Below, in pieces: positions 1-9,626 of a DNA stretch of 64,000 bases; the first letter of the stretch is position 1, and each line of letters opens with the position of its first letter. Location of the stretch: the NCBI GenBank assembly GCA_016931575.1, contig JAFGEO010000034.1, positions 1-64,000 of the forward strand. The letters run 5' to 3'. This DNA comes from Bacteroidales bacterium. Lineage in GTDB: Bacteria > Bacteroidota > Bacteroidia > Bacteroidales > UBA10428. The notes under the pieces were generated by a model. It was not told the DNA's origin. It did no database searches and saw only the letters and a program-made list of their open reading frames with translations. A program made the translations under genes and the position numbers.

Positions 1-1938
1 GAATCCATCATACCCACAAACGATGATCTCATCGTCACTGATCCTGCGGAAGGGAGACAGAATAAATTTCATAAGGGGATTGCTACCTGATTGAGGGAAA
101 TAGCTGAACTGGTTCCTGTCCGGATCATAACGGAACAGAGTATTGTTGCTGCTTCCCCATAAAATACCCTCTGAGTCCTTCATCAGACCCGTAATGATCA
201 GCTCATTTTCAAGCGACATCGGAATTACTGCAAATGAATCCTTTTCGACATAATACTTAACCAATTCGTTAACGGAACCCAGCCATACGATCTCGTTATC
301 GGAAAAGCTTATGGAGGAAAGTCTCAGACCAGCTTTAAGTTTTGGGGGTATCTGGACTTTTTCTACTTTACCCGTATTAAAACTGTATTGTGAAAGTTCA
401 TTCTCAAAAAGCGCCCAGATCTGGTTTTTCCCAAGTGCCAGCTGCCCGTTCAGGTCGGCCACAAACTGAAGGGAGATATCGCCGGTTGGAAAGGTGCTGC
501 AATCTGTCCTGTATAATCCCCCTCCCCAGGTACCGATCCAAAGATCATCTCCATAACCTTTTTGAATGCTGCTGATATAATTTGAGGAAACCCTGGAATT
601 GCCAACACCAATAATTGGTGGAATAAATACCTTGTCCTGCCGGGTATCCCAAATATTTAAACCGGCAACCGTACCCAGCCAGATCCTGCCCAGGGTATCA
701 TTGAAGAGCACATTGATATTCCCGATCGAGAGCTGAGTGTTACGCAGGGCTGGTACATAATACTCCCGGGGCGTTCTGGCATGATGGCTCCTGAACAGCC
801 CATTACCGGTACCTATCAGGTAAGAATTATCAGAATGCAAACAAACATCTGCGACCCCTGTCCCTATGGTATTCCCATTCTCCTCCATAAAAACAGGAAT
901 ATAACTGAACATGCCGTTGTTCTGATTTATGCGGCTTATCCCGTTGGAAGTAGCCAGCCAGATGATCCCCTGACCATCTGCAAAAATATTCCATACCTCG
1001 TTATTAATAATGGAAAACTGGTTAAACGGATCGTGGTAATACTTATCCACGGATCCTTCCTGAAGGTCCAGGATAAAAAAGCCCAGGTCGGTGCCAAGGA
1101 ATACTTCCCTTCCATTCTGTGTCCGAACTGATTTGATTACCTCATTGGTCAGTCCTGTATTCTCAGAATTATAAAGCGAAAACTGCAGCGTTCCTCTGTT
1201 GAATACACAAAGCCCGGTTTCAGTCCCAATGAACAAAATGGTATCATTCCCCGGTGAACGCGGTGTGATGTCCAGGATCAGGTTATTCCTGATATGTTGT
1301 TTGTATCCGGCTTTCAAATCGAATGCCTCAAAATTTTCTTCACCTTTGAAGAGTACATTCAGTTTATTTTCTGTCCCGACCCACAAATTCCCGGAATTGT
1401 CAAGATACAGTGCCCGTACAACATTCTGGCTGAGTTTTGTATTGATGGCATTGTAATATTTACGCTGACCGGTTTTAAAATTGAATCTGTATAAACCCTC
1501 TGAAGTTCCGAGCCATAGTATTGAATCATTTTCATAGAGAAGGGACCTGACGTTCACATTCTGGAAACGTTTAGGACTGTTTAAGGTATAGGTTTTCAGA
1601 TTAAGGTTGAATAAGCCCCTGGAGGTGCCTATCCACAAACTGGTATCGGAAGCAATAGCCAGCGATTCAATACCGATCGTATTTATGATATTTGATGAGG
1701 CATTTCCGTCAGGATTAATCCGCAGGGTCCTGTAACCGTCATAACGCAATAATCCGTAATCGGTCCCGAACCACATGAATCCAAACTGGTCCTTTTCAAT
1801 TTCGTAGATCCGCTGGTTCAATCCTACCCCATTGGCATGCACGGCATCGAATAGCAGGCCTCCCCGGAAAGTGAGTTCCTGACTAAAACCTGCCACCTGG
1901 AATACAGAACAAAAAAGAATAAGGATCAACTTTCTCAT
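1..1938 (-). CDS. Two-component regulator β-propeller sensor, partial (C-terminus outside window)
   Basis: An uninterrupted minus-strand frame runs from an ATG at 1938 to the window edge (646 codons, no stop). It begins with a signal peptide (MRKLILILFCSVF...) and then repeats the propeller motif of the xLWIGTxxGL type about every 45-50 residues (for example DTSLWIGTSRGL, DSILWLGTSEGL, GRIWLGTVAG). This is the periplasmic ligand-sensing half of hybrid two-component or related sensors. The Y_Y_Y, membrane and output domains would lie beyond position 1, so I cannot tell whether it is a hybrid kinase, a plain kinase or a LuxR-type regulator. It is divergent from the SusC gene at 2187, the usual arrangement for a local regulator of a polysaccharide utilisation locus, so I infer it senses a galactan oligosaccharide and activates that locus. 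Confidence 0.88.
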   Translation of the reverse strand, partial: MRKLILILFCSVFQVAGFSQELTFRGGLLFDAVHANGVGLNQRIYEIEKDQFGFMWFGTDYGLLRYDGYRTLRINPDGNASSNIINTIGIESLAIASDTSLWIGTSRGLFNLNLKTYTLNSPKRFQNVNVRSLLYENDSILWLGTSEGLYRFNFKTGQRKYYNAINTKLSQNVVRALYLDNSGNLWVGTENKLNVLFKGEENFEAFDLKAGYKQHIRNNLILDITPRSPGNDTILFIGTETGLCVFNRGTLQFSLYNSENTGLTNEVIKSVRTQNGREVFLGTDLGFFILDLQEGSVDKYYHDPFNQFSIINNEVWNIFADGQGIIWLATSNGISRINQNNGMFSYIPVFMEENGNTIGTGVADVCLHSDNSYLIGTGNGLFRSHHARTPREYYVPALRNTQLSIGNINVLFNDTLGRIWLGTVAGLNIWDTRQDKVFIPPIIGVGNSRVSSNYISSIQKGYGDDLWIGTWGGGLYRTDCSTFPTGDISLQFVADLNGQLALGKNQIWALFENELSQYSFNTGKVEKVQIPPKLKAGLRLSSISFSDNEIVWLGSVNELVKYYVEKDSFAVIPMSLENELIITGLMKDSEGILWGSSNNTLFRYDPDRNQFSYFPQSGSNPLMKFILSPFRRISDDEIIVCGYDGF

Positions 1939-1945
1939 AATTAGC

Positions 1946-1953
1946 CAAATATA
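1946..1953 (-). promoter_or_regulatory. Candidate -7 box for the propeller sensor gene
   Basis: The minus strand reads TATATTTG, an exact match to the Bacteroidota -7 consensus TAnnTTTG, just upstream of the ATG at 1938. A -33 TTTG is not clear (TTTCG about 20 nt upstream). The implied leader would be only a few bases long, which lowers confidence. Confidence 0.35.
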
Positions 1954-2084
1954 TGTAATAAGGTGATGAAAAACGAAAGAAAACCGATGAATTTGTTTTG
2001 TTATTTGACCGATTTTTTGTCAATTTTCTTCAATTTGTTCTGAATAAAGATTATTCTGAACCTCATATTCTTTCAATTCCTGGA

Positions 2085-2092
2085 TAGTTTTG
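2085..2092 (+). promoter_or_regulatory. Candidate -7 box for the galactan locus
   Basis: TAGTTTTG matches TAnnTTTG and would give a leader of about 90 nt before the SusC gene at 2187. I see no good -33 TTTG at the expected distance, as might be expected for a promoter that needs an activator. The rest of the divergent 248-bp gap (1939-2186) is AT-rich and shows no other clear signal. Confidence 0.3.
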
Positions 2093-2186
2093 ATCATGGC
2101 ATGTTGAATACTCTTTCCAGGTATTTTAAACATTCAGGATGCATTACCTTAATTGTATAAGGATAGATCTTTAACATCAGCTAAAC

Positions 2187-5100
2187 ATGAAAAAGACCCT
2201 AAGCTTCATTACATTTCTGTTTCTTCTTTTTTCCGCTGCCCGCTCTCAACAGCTTACAGTAACCGGAGTCGTCACGGATGAGCATGGAGCGGGATTGCCC
2301 GGTGTAAACATTGTTGAGAAAGGAACCACTAACGGTTCTACAACAGATGTCGAGGGGAACTACTCGTTAACAGTAAAAAACAGCTCCTCAACGATTCAAT
2401 TTTCTTTTGTCGGATACCTGGATGATGAAATCCAGGTAGGAGATTTAACCCGGATTGATGTCAAAATGGTTGAAGACCTTATGCGACTTGATGATGTGGT
2501 GGTAGTGGGCTATGGGACCGCGAAAAAAAGTGACCTGACCGGGGCCATTGCATCGGTGAAACCCAAAGATCTGAATGCCTCAGGCATCTCAAATGCTGCG
2601 CAGATGCTACAGGGTCGTGTCACCGGACTATATATCAACAGCCACAACCAAAACCCCGGGGCAACCCCCGACTTTGTACTTCGCGGGGCGAGTTCGTTCC
2701 AGACAGGTGAGGCAGGACAGCCCCTCATTGTAATTGATGGTTTCCCGATGGAAAACACTGCCTCCATTAACACCATCAACCCGAATGATATTGAACAGAT
2801 CGATGTACTTAAGGACGCCTCGGCAACCGCTATCTATGGTTCACGCGGTGCAAATGGAGTTATCATCATCACTACGAAGCAGGGTAACCAGAAAGGGCTG
2901 CAGGTAGATTATTCCACCCGCCTTTTCACCCAAACGCAGGCACGAAGGATCGATGTGATGAATGGAGGAGAATATGCACGCTTCTATTATGATCTGGCTC
3001 ATGACCCGAACCTTCAGGTTGGAACCTGGGGACCGGAGAATGGCTACCCGCATCATTTTACAGCCTGGGATACCCTGGACAATACCGACTGGCAGAATGA
3101 AGTGCTGAATACCAATAATTATTCGCAGGAGCATAATCTCTCCCTCTCCGGTGTCCGCGAAGGTGTGAAGTATCGAGCCGCTGCAAACTATTATGATGCA
3201 AAAGGGATAATAGCTCCGACTGCCTATACACGTCTAAATGCATTAGCTCGTCTGGATTATGAATTCAGGAAGTTCTCCTTTAACCTCGATTTTAATTTTA
3301 CCAACGAACTAAAAAATAATACTTCCAACTCATACGAACGGGCGGTAGGCTTCTCTCCTTCCACCTCAGTTTATGATGCAAACGGAGATTTATCCCCACA
3401 TGCGTTCGAGTCGATCCGCTCATGGTTCTACAACCCCTTATTTCCGGGTGAGGCAGAGGAAGCATTTCAAGAAATCAACACCACCCGTATTGCTGCCGGC
3501 ATGAGTTATGAGATCCTTCCCGGGCTCCGGGCCAGCGTTAAGGGTGGCTTTAATCAGATTAACGAAGAATCATTCTATCAGCGCTTTGAACCCTTTTACG
3601 ATTCACAAACAGAAACTGAAGCCTACATTTCTGCCTACTCCAACCGGCAACTATATGGCGATGCTTTCCTGAACTATACGAAGCAATTCGGGAACCATAA
3701 GATCCTGGTAATGGCCGGAGGTACTTACCAGAATTATCGCAGAAGGGGACTTTGGAGCTCAGCCATGGATTTCCCCTATGTGAACTTAGGCTACTATAAC
3801 ATCGATGCCGGTTTACTGGAACGGGAAATGGGAAGCAGCTGGAACGAAAAAAGGCAGGTTTCCGGACTGGCAAGGATCAATTACGACTATAAGAACAAAT
3901 ACCTGGTTACGGTAAACTACCGCCTCGATGGAGCCACCGTTTTCGGTGATAATAGCAAATGGGGCCATTTCCCATCTTTCGGGGTGGCCTACAGGATCGA
4001 TCAGGAAGATTTCTTCAGGGATGGGGTCCCCTTCCTGACAGCCTTAAAGCTTAAAGCAGGATACGGCATTGCCGGGAATGCCAACATCCCGAGTTTCAGG
4101 ACCCAGAACCTGATCGATTTCAACCCGGTGCATGAGGGAAACGGAGTTACCAATGGTATCCTGTGGGTTAGCCCGGTCACCAGGGAGGGAGATTCCCAAC
4201 GAACCACCTACCTGCCCAATCCTGACCTGCACTGGGAGACCACCTATACCTTCAACTCAGGCTTTGAAGTCGGAAATGAAAAATTTTATACGGAAATTAA
4301 CTATTACCATACCAATCATGATCAGCTGATCCTCGACCGTCAGGTTCCTGCAGAAACAGGATTCAACTACATCACCTTGAATAAGGGTGCTATGACCAAT
4401 CAGGGTGTTGAAGCCAAGATTGATTTCTTCCTTGACTTCCTAAACCATGAGCTGAAATGGCGACCAGGGATTATCTTCTCCTACAATAAGAATATCATTA
4501 CCGATCTTGATGATGATCAGATCCTTGGATTTGCAGTTTGGATCGACCGCACCCTATACGGATATGCAGGTATCAAACAGGAAGGCTATCCGCTGAATGC
4601 TGTCTGGGGATACGACTTTACCGGCATCTGGCAGGCAGATGAAACTGAAGAGGCCTCTGTCTATGGCGCAGAGCCCGGCGACCCAAAATTTGCTGACATC
4701 CATGGCATTGATGAAGATGGTAACATCACGGAAGGTCCGGACGGACAGATAACTGAAGAAGACAAAATGTTCCTGGGAGATGCCAACCCGGAATTCACCG
4801 CCGGGATTACCAACCAGTTAAACTATAAAAACTGGGAATTGTCCTTCTTCTGGGAAGGGGTGTTCAACAAGACGGTAGTGAACGCCAGCAAGGCCACCCT
4901 GGTATACCCCAGCTATAACTACGGGACCAATAAGATGCGTCTTGCTCTGGACCGCTGGACAGCAACGAATCCATCAGATGAGGTTCCTTCGCTGACCAAA
5001 TCCATCCCGGAAAACCTGATCCTAAGTGACTGGGTGGTCGAAGATGCCAGCTTTATTCGTCTGCGTGACATTAGCCTGACCTACAAACTGAATTTTAAGG

Positions 5101-5291
5101 AGGATGCAAAAATCAAGAACCTGCATATCTATGCCAGCGTTTCGAACCTGTGGACTTACACCAAATACACCGGCATTAACCCGGATGTCTGGGGTGTGGA
5201 TGACATGGAGATCGATGATAATAACGATGCAAATGATGATATGCTGCCCTTTGCAAGGTCTTATACCATTGGATTAAAAGCATCTTTCTAA
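2187..5291 (+). CDS. SusC-like TonB-dependent outer-membrane transporter
   Basis: This 1034-residue protein imports oligosaccharides across the outer membrane using TonB energy. It has a signal peptide (residues 1-20), a carboxypeptidase-regulatory-like domain (about 21-100, with VTGVVTDEHGAGLPGVNI), a TonB-box-like stretch (DDVVVVGYGT), and a plug with the SusC-family signature (PLIVIDGFP..., then DVLKDASATAIYGSRGANGV). A long β-barrel follows, ending in the terminal Phe typical of BAM substrates. SusD starts 18 bp downstream, so the two should form one complex. It is the first gene of a six-gene plus-strand run with GH2 and GH53 enzymes, which points to β-1,4-galactan fragments as cargo (inference). 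Confidence 0.95.
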   Translation: MKKTLSFITFLFLLFSAARSQQLTVTGVVTDEHGAGLPGVNIVEKGTTNGSTTDVEGNYSLTVKNSSSTIQFSFVGYLDDEIQVGDLTRIDVKMVEDLMRLDDVVVVGYGTAKKSDLTGAIASVKPKDLNASGISNAAQMLQGRVTGLYINSHNQNPGATPDFVLRGASSFQTGEAGQPLIVIDGFPMENTASINTINPNDIEQIDVLKDASATAIYGSRGANGVIIITTKQGNQKGLQVDYSTRLFTQTQARRIDVMNGGEYARFYYDLAHDPNLQVGTWGPENGYPHHFTAWDTLDNTDWQNEVLNTNNYSQEHNLSLSGVREGVKYRAAANYYDAKGIIAPTAYTRLNALARLDYEFRKFSFNLDFNFTNELKNNTSNSYERAVGFSPSTSVYDANGDLSPHAFESIRSWFYNPLFPGEAEEAFQEINTTRIAAGMSYEILPGLRASVKGGFNQINEESFYQRFEPFYDSQTETEAYISAYSNRQLYGDAFLNYTKQFGNHKILVMAGGTYQNYRRRGLWSSAMDFPYVNLGYYNIDAGLLEREMGSSWNEKRQVSGLARINYDYKNKYLVTVNYRLDGATVFGDNSKWGHFPSFGVAYRIDQEDFFRDGVPFLTALKLKAGYGIAGNANIPSFRTQNLIDFNPVHEGNGVTNGILWVSPVTREGDSQRTTYLPNPDLHWETTYTFNSGFEVGNEKFYTEINYYHTNHDQLILDRQVPAETGFNYITLNKGAMTNQGVEAKIDFFLDFLNHELKWRPGIIFSYNKNIITDLDDDQILGFAVWIDRTLYGYAGIKQEGYPLNAVWGYDFTGIWQADETEEASVYGAEPGDPKFADIHGIDEDGNITEGPDGQITEEDKMFLGDANPEFTAGITNQLNYKNWELSFFWEGVFNKTVVNASKATLVYPSYNYGTNKMRLALDRWTATNPSDEVPSLTKSIPENLILSDWVVEDASFIRLRDISLTYKLNFKEDAKIKNLHIYASVSNLWTYTKYTGINPDVWGVDDMEIDDNNDANDDMLPFARSYTIGLKASF

Positions 5292-5309
5292 CCCAAAACG
5301 CGCAGAACA

Positions 5310-6758
5310 ATGAAAAAAATACTAGTCATATCAGCCATAGCCACATTCTTTATGATGTATAGCTGTGATGAGGTTTTAAAGGAAGATGTATACGGTCAGA
5401 TCTCCAATGAGGAGTTCTGGCAAACCGAAGCGGATGCTGTTGCAGGGATCAAATCGGCATACGCCGAAACACGGGGTGGATGGCAGGGACTGTCTGTATG
5501 GCAGTTTGTTGTCGAGGATCTGGGGACGGATATCGGCACCGGGGGTTACTTCTCAACCTACGATTACTCCAATTACACCAACTGGTCGGGCACCAATCCT
5601 GATTTCCCGGGATGGGGTATCTGGCCGGCTTTCTGGCAAAGTATCAACTATGCAAATACCATCCTGGACAGGGTACCAGGTATGGAAATCGATGAAGCCG
5701 TAAAAAATCGCATCCTTGGTGAGGCACATGGTATTCGGGCCATGGTGTACTTCCACCTGGTGAACTGGTTTGGGGGTGTCCCTGAAATCACAACCACAAC
5801 CGAAATTCCCCTGGAGTTGCCCCGACAGACGGTTGAGAGTAATTATACATTAATAGAGGCCGACCTGAAGATTGCCATTGATAACCTGCCCTCAAAATCA
5901 GAGTTGATAAATCTGGGAGAAGCAGACTATGGCCGACTTTCGAAGCAGGCTGTCCAATCGCTCCTTGCCCGGGTCTATCTCCAGTTAGGCCGTTGGAGCG
6001 AGTGCAGCGAGCTCTGTGAATCGGTTATAAATTCCGGACAGTACAGTCTGGAAACCGATTACCTGAACATGTTCAGTTTTGCCAAAGAAGGCTACAACAA
6101 CAGTGAAGTTATCTGGGTGCTGCCATTTATTGCCGGTAGCAGTCCCACCGTTGACGGCCTTGTTCTTCAGGTATACTGCTACAGGGCTCCTGAGAAATCA
6201 GATTTCGATAATTATTATGACTGGAGCGGGGATATCCGGTCTACCACCAGCTTCTATGAATCCTTTGAAAGTGGCGACCTCAGACGGGAGGGTCTGTTCC
6301 GTTCGTCAGACGGAACTACCGATCCAATCATGCTGCTAAAATATCCTGCTGACCCTGCAACCGATGGAAGATATTCAGGCAACGACTACCCCTTCATCCG
6401 GTATGCGGATATTCTGCTAATGAAAGCTGAAGCCTTAACCCAGCTTGACGATCCGGAAAATGCGGTTAACGAGATTAATAAAGTCAGGGCGCGCGCAGGA
6501 CTGGCAGGGATCAATGCTGCAGACTTCGACAAGGAATCCCTGCTGCATCATATACTGCAGGAACGGCGATGGGAGTTCTACTTCGAAGGCCATGCAAAAC
6601 GGGACATGGTTCGCCTGGATCCCGAGGGTATGCTGGAACATATTAAGGCACAATCAAGCGACTGGGAAACTTATGGCGCCGAAAGGTACCTGTTACTTCC
6701 CCTACCGACAGGTGCCCTGGCAGCCAATCCCGGACTTGAACAAAATCCTGGTTTTTAA
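5310..6758 (+). CDS. SusD/RagB-like surface glycan-binding lipoprotein
   Basis: This 482-residue lipoprotein begins with a signal peptide ending in a lipobox (MMYSC, Cys19). The rest matches the SusD/RagB fold: an N-terminal part with the ILGEAHGIRAMVYFHLVNWFGG helix-pair signature, TPR-like helices, and a C-terminal region with ERRWEFYFEGHAKRDMVRL and a final PNPGLEQNPGF. SusD acts as the lid of the SusC barrel and binds the incoming glycan at the cell surface. It lies 18 bp after the SusC gene and 19 bp before the next lipoprotein gene, so co-transcription is very likely. Confidence 0.95.
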   Translation: MKKILVISAIATFFMMYSCDEVLKEDVYGQISNEEFWQTEADAVAGIKSAYAETRGGWQGLSVWQFVVEDLGTDIGTGGYFSTYDYSNYTNWSGTNPDFPGWGIWPAFWQSINYANTILDRVPGMEIDEAVKNRILGEAHGIRAMVYFHLVNWFGGVPEITTTTEIPLELPRQTVESNYTLIEADLKIAIDNLPSKSELINLGEADYGRLSKQAVQSLLARVYLQLGRWSECSELCESVINSGQYSLETDYLNMFSFAKEGYNNSEVIWVLPFIAGSSPTVDGLVLQVYCYRAPEKSDFDNYYDWSGDIRSTTSFYESFESGDLRREGLFRSSDGTTDPIMLLKYPADPATDGRYSGNDYPFIRYADILLMKAEALTQLDDPENAVNEINKVRARAGLAGINAADFDKESLLHHILQERRWEFYFEGHAKRDMVRLDPEGMLEHIKAQSSDWETYGAERYLLLPLPTGALAANPGLEQNPGF

Positions 6759-6777
6759 ATGACTAATTGATGCTATT

Positions 6778-7902
6778 ATGAAGGCAAGAACCTATACCAT
6801 ATTCACTTTTGCGCTGTTCGCTTTCGGGATGATTATCTCGTGTAACGAACCGGAAGACTATTCCGATATTGTCTATAAAAACTACCTGGCCTATGAAATC
6901 GACCAGGCAATCACCTTCCTGACAACCACATCGGAAGGTACGGCTGAAGGAACCTACAAAACCGGCTCGAAACAGGCCTATATAGATGTCATTGAGGCCT
7001 CATCCGTAGTCAATGCTGATGAAGATGCTACCCAGGTGGAGATCGATGAGGCCTACAGCGCACTCCTGCAGGCCAGCCTGGATTTTTACAACCGCATGAA
7101 CCCCTTTATCTCGCAAACCCTGGTCATCCTCAATTATGCCCGGTATATTTATACCAATACGGAAGAAGGGACCCTTGAGGGGAATGTTGCAGCAGGCAGC
7201 CTGGCTGGTCTGAAGGAGGCTATCGATAGTGCCAACCAGACTCTTAGCCGGACTGACGTAAACCAGACTATGCTGGATAAGGTTAATGCCGACCTGTACA
7301 GCGCCCTTGAGACTTTCAACTCAGGGATTATTGGAAAATCCATTATAAACATCACAAATTCCGGATTCGAGCTTCCCGGCTATGAAACCGACGATTTTGC
7401 CGAAGTGCCCGGCTGGGGATTATACGGAGTTATCGAATCATGGATGTTCTCAGCAGCTACTGCACGGAATGACTCAGCTCCTGAGGGTGATTATATTGCC
7501 AGGTTTGGCACCTACACTACCGGAATTTATCAGCAACTGCCGGAATTGGTACAGACAAATTCAACCTACAATCTGAGCGTGGATGTTGCCTTGTTATCGA
7601 ATAATATTGACTGGCAGGGAGATAAATATCCCGCGGTGCTCCTTTCACGCTTCATTGTTTTTGAAGGGGGAGCAGGAAACTACACCTTTGCCACCGTGCT
7701 TAGTGAACAATATGATACGCTGGGACTTGATCCGACGGCATTCCAATCTTTAAGCCACACCTTCAGGGTAGATAATAATGCTGCCTACGTGGGCAAGAAA
7801 ATATCTGTTGACTTCATACTCCGGCATACCTGGGATACACAGAACCCGATCTATGCTGAAAGCTATGTTGGAATTGACAATCTGAAATTAACCCGAGAAT
7901 AA
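6778..7902 (+). CDS. Putative surface glycan-binding lipoprotein (FIVAR-like plus β-sandwich)
   Basis: This 374-residue protein has a lipoprotein signal (MIISC, Cys22), so it should be surface-anchored. Residues about 30-185 are helical with two similar segments (ATQVEIDEAYSALLQAS and VNQTMLDKVNADLYSALETF), resembling FIVAR-type helical spacers. Residues about 195-374 form a probable jelly-roll (NSGFELPGYETDDFAEVPGW ... YVGIDNLKL) of the kind found in carbohydrate-binding modules. Its place straight after SusD is the usual slot for a surface glycan-binding protein (SusE/F position). The binding role is inferred from position and fold; the sequence itself shows no catalytic motif. Confidence 0.75.
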   Translation: MKARTYTIFTFALFAFGMIISCNEPEDYSDIVYKNYLAYEIDQAITFLTTTSEGTAEGTYKTGSKQAYIDVIEASSVVNADEDATQVEIDEAYSALLQASLDFYNRMNPFISQTLVILNYARYIYTNTEEGTLEGNVAAGSLAGLKEAIDSANQTLSRTDVNQTMLDKVNADLYSALETFNSGIIGKSIINITNSGFELPGYETDDFAEVPGWGLYGVIESWMFSAATARNDSAPEGDYIARFGTYTTGIYQQLPELVQTNSTYNLSVDVALLSNNIDWQGDKYPAVLLSRFIVFEGGAGNYTFATVLSEQYDTLGLDPTAFQSLSHTFRVDNNAAYVGKKISVDFILRHTWDTQNPIYAESYVGIDNLKLTRE

Positions 7903-7926
7903 TACGCACTAATAAATCTAAGAATT

Positions 7927-9516
7927 ATGAGAACACTACTTACTCTTCTAACCCTATTCCTGGCCCTTGTTAGCATACAGGCCCAGGAACTGATCCGGAA
8001 TGGTGATTTCGAATCAAACGATGGCTCTTCAGCAATCACAGCGCTTGATTACTGGCACATTGACAAGGAAGCTCCCGGCTCCGGTGTGGGTGGCAGCGAT
8101 GGCGACTACCACGTTTACCTGGCGGGAGATGACTCCACCATTGTCTACCAGGTAATTGATGTAGTCAGCAGCGATTCAATGATCTATGATGTTTCCCTGG
8201 AGGCAGAAAACACCTGGGAAGCTACAGACCTTTTAATTATTGCCTGCACCTCAGATGCAGATACATCCGTTCGTGAGGAATATTTTGTGGATACCATTCC
8301 CTTCACAACCGATTACCTGCCAAATGTCATGACAAGCTTTGCATTCGCTCCCGCCTCTGAATATGCTGGTAAAAAGCTGATCATCGGATTCCAGATCATT
8401 CCGGCAGGAGGCTGGGTAAATATCGATGATGTGAGTGTTATTAAAAAACTTCCCGGCGAGAATACCAAACCGATCTGTTATGCTGGTGATGAACAGCGCG
8501 TGGTAGGTGGGTCAACAGTAACGCTGGACGGAAGCGGTTGCAGTGATCCCGATGGAGATGAGCTCACCTATACCTGGGTCAGCCAGTTCCCCGGCATCAT
8601 ACTTTCTGATGCCCATGCTCAGAGTCCTACATTCACTGCCCCCGACGTTACCGAGATTTCTGTTTACAACTTCTCACTGGTTGTGAATGATGGTATCGTA
8701 GATTCTGAAACCTCCTACACCACCGTCACTGTTGTTCCGGCCGGAGAACTGATCCGGAATGGTGACTTCACAGAAAGAAATGAAGGCTGGGAAGAAACCA
8801 ATAACCTGAAAGAAATCCTCTACTGGAACATGGATGTTCTTGCCGAAGAAGTTACAGGAGGTATCTGGGATCTTACCATGATCCACCTGACAACTACCGA
8901 TCCCAACCTCTATCAGGTTGTGGACGAAGTGGGAGCCGATACTGCTATTTATACCCTGACCTTCACTGCAAAAACTTCATGGTACTGTGAAAACATGAAT
9001 TCAGTATTCAGTGTGTCGGGTGCAGATACTTCGGACCGTACAGAGATCAGCGAACAGAATAATCCACTGGAGTGGGATTCCGGCACAGAAACCGGTGGTG
9101 ATTTTGTTGTTTACCAGCATATCTTCACCATTCCTGCCGGATCGGCTCATGTAGGCAAAAAGCTGATGGTTGAATTCGGACCTACCTTGATCGATAACGA
9201 GGCTGAGGTTGTAGAAGGATGGGCGCAACTGCAAACCGTATCCCTCGTAAAGCAGGTGATCACCACAGACGCCACTGAATCCCCGGAAGCCAGCAAGCTT
9301 AGCATTTACCCGAATCCCGGTAAAGATTATATCCGTATCACTGCTGAGATGCCGGTAAATGAAGTTGCAATCTACAATGCCTCCGGAAGCCTTTTGAAAT
9401 CAGTCCGTGGCCAACAGCTAAATGGCATTAATATTCAGGATCTTGAACCTGGAATGTATGTCATTTCAGTAATTACTGATAGTAAGACGATTACCAAAAA
9501 GCTCATTATTAATTAA
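7927..9516 (+). CDS. Secreted PKD protein with duplicated CBM-like domains and T9SS sorting domain
   Basis: This 529-residue protein has a signal peptide (residues 1-19) and two copies of a β-sandwich domain, each opening with ELIRNGDF (starting near residues 21 and 276). Between them lies a PKD domain (about 178-270, with CSDPDGDELTYTW). The last 75 residues are a type A T9SS C-terminal domain (SIYPNPGKDYIRI ... LEPGMYVISV ... KLIIN). No glycosidase motif is visible, so it is probably a non-catalytic binding protein exported by T9SS and attached or released at the cell surface. The domain duplication suggests multivalent glycan binding (inference). It is 24 bp downstream of the preceding lipoprotein gene. 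Confidence 0.85.
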   Translation: MRTLLTLLTLFLALVSIQAQELIRNGDFESNDGSSAITALDYWHIDKEAPGSGVGGSDGDYHVYLAGDDSTIVYQVIDVVSSDSMIYDVSLEAENTWEATDLLIIACTSDADTSVREEYFVDTIPFTTDYLPNVMTSFAFAPASEYAGKKLIIGFQIIPAGGWVNIDDVSVIKKLPGENTKPICYAGDEQRVVGGSTVTLDGSGCSDPDGDELTYTWVSQFPGIILSDAHAQSPTFTAPDVTEISVYNFSLVVNDGIVDSETSYTTVTVVPAGELIRNGDFTERNEGWEETNNLKEILYWNMDVLAEEVTGGIWDLTMIHLTTTDPNLYQVVDEVGADTAIYTLTFTAKTSWYCENMNSVFSVSGADTSDRTEISEQNNPLEWDSGTETGGDFVVYQHIFTIPAGSAHVGKKLMVEFGPTLIDNEAEVVEGWAQLQTVSLVKQVITTDATESPEASKLSIYPNPGKDYIRITAEMPVNEVAIYNASGSLLKSVRGQQLNGINIQDLEPGMYVISVITDSKTITKKLIIN

Positions 9517-9524
9517 TCAACCTT

Positions 9525-9570
9525 AGTATCCGGACAACCTGCTCTTCACCTGCAGGTATGTCCGGGTACT
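9525..9570 (+). promoter_or_regulatory. Strong intercistronic hairpin between the PKD gene and GH2
   Basis: Bases 9526-9542 pair with 9552-9569 (17 base pairs, one a G-T wobble, with one bulged T); A9525 and T9570 add another pair. The loop is 9 nt. It starts 9 bp after the stop at 9516. No long T-run follows, so it is not a textbook terminator. An attenuator, a processing site or an mRNA-stabilising structure that separates binding-protein from enzyme expression would all fit. Confidence 0.6.
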
Positions 9571-9626
9571 TTCCTCTATTCTCCAAATTACTGATCGCAA
9601 CAGTTATACTGAAAGAAGACGTGAAG

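Noticed and set aside
781-1131. A 116-residue plus-strand frame near the window start
   Set aside because: It is antisense to the propeller sensor, which has repeated propeller motifs in the same region.
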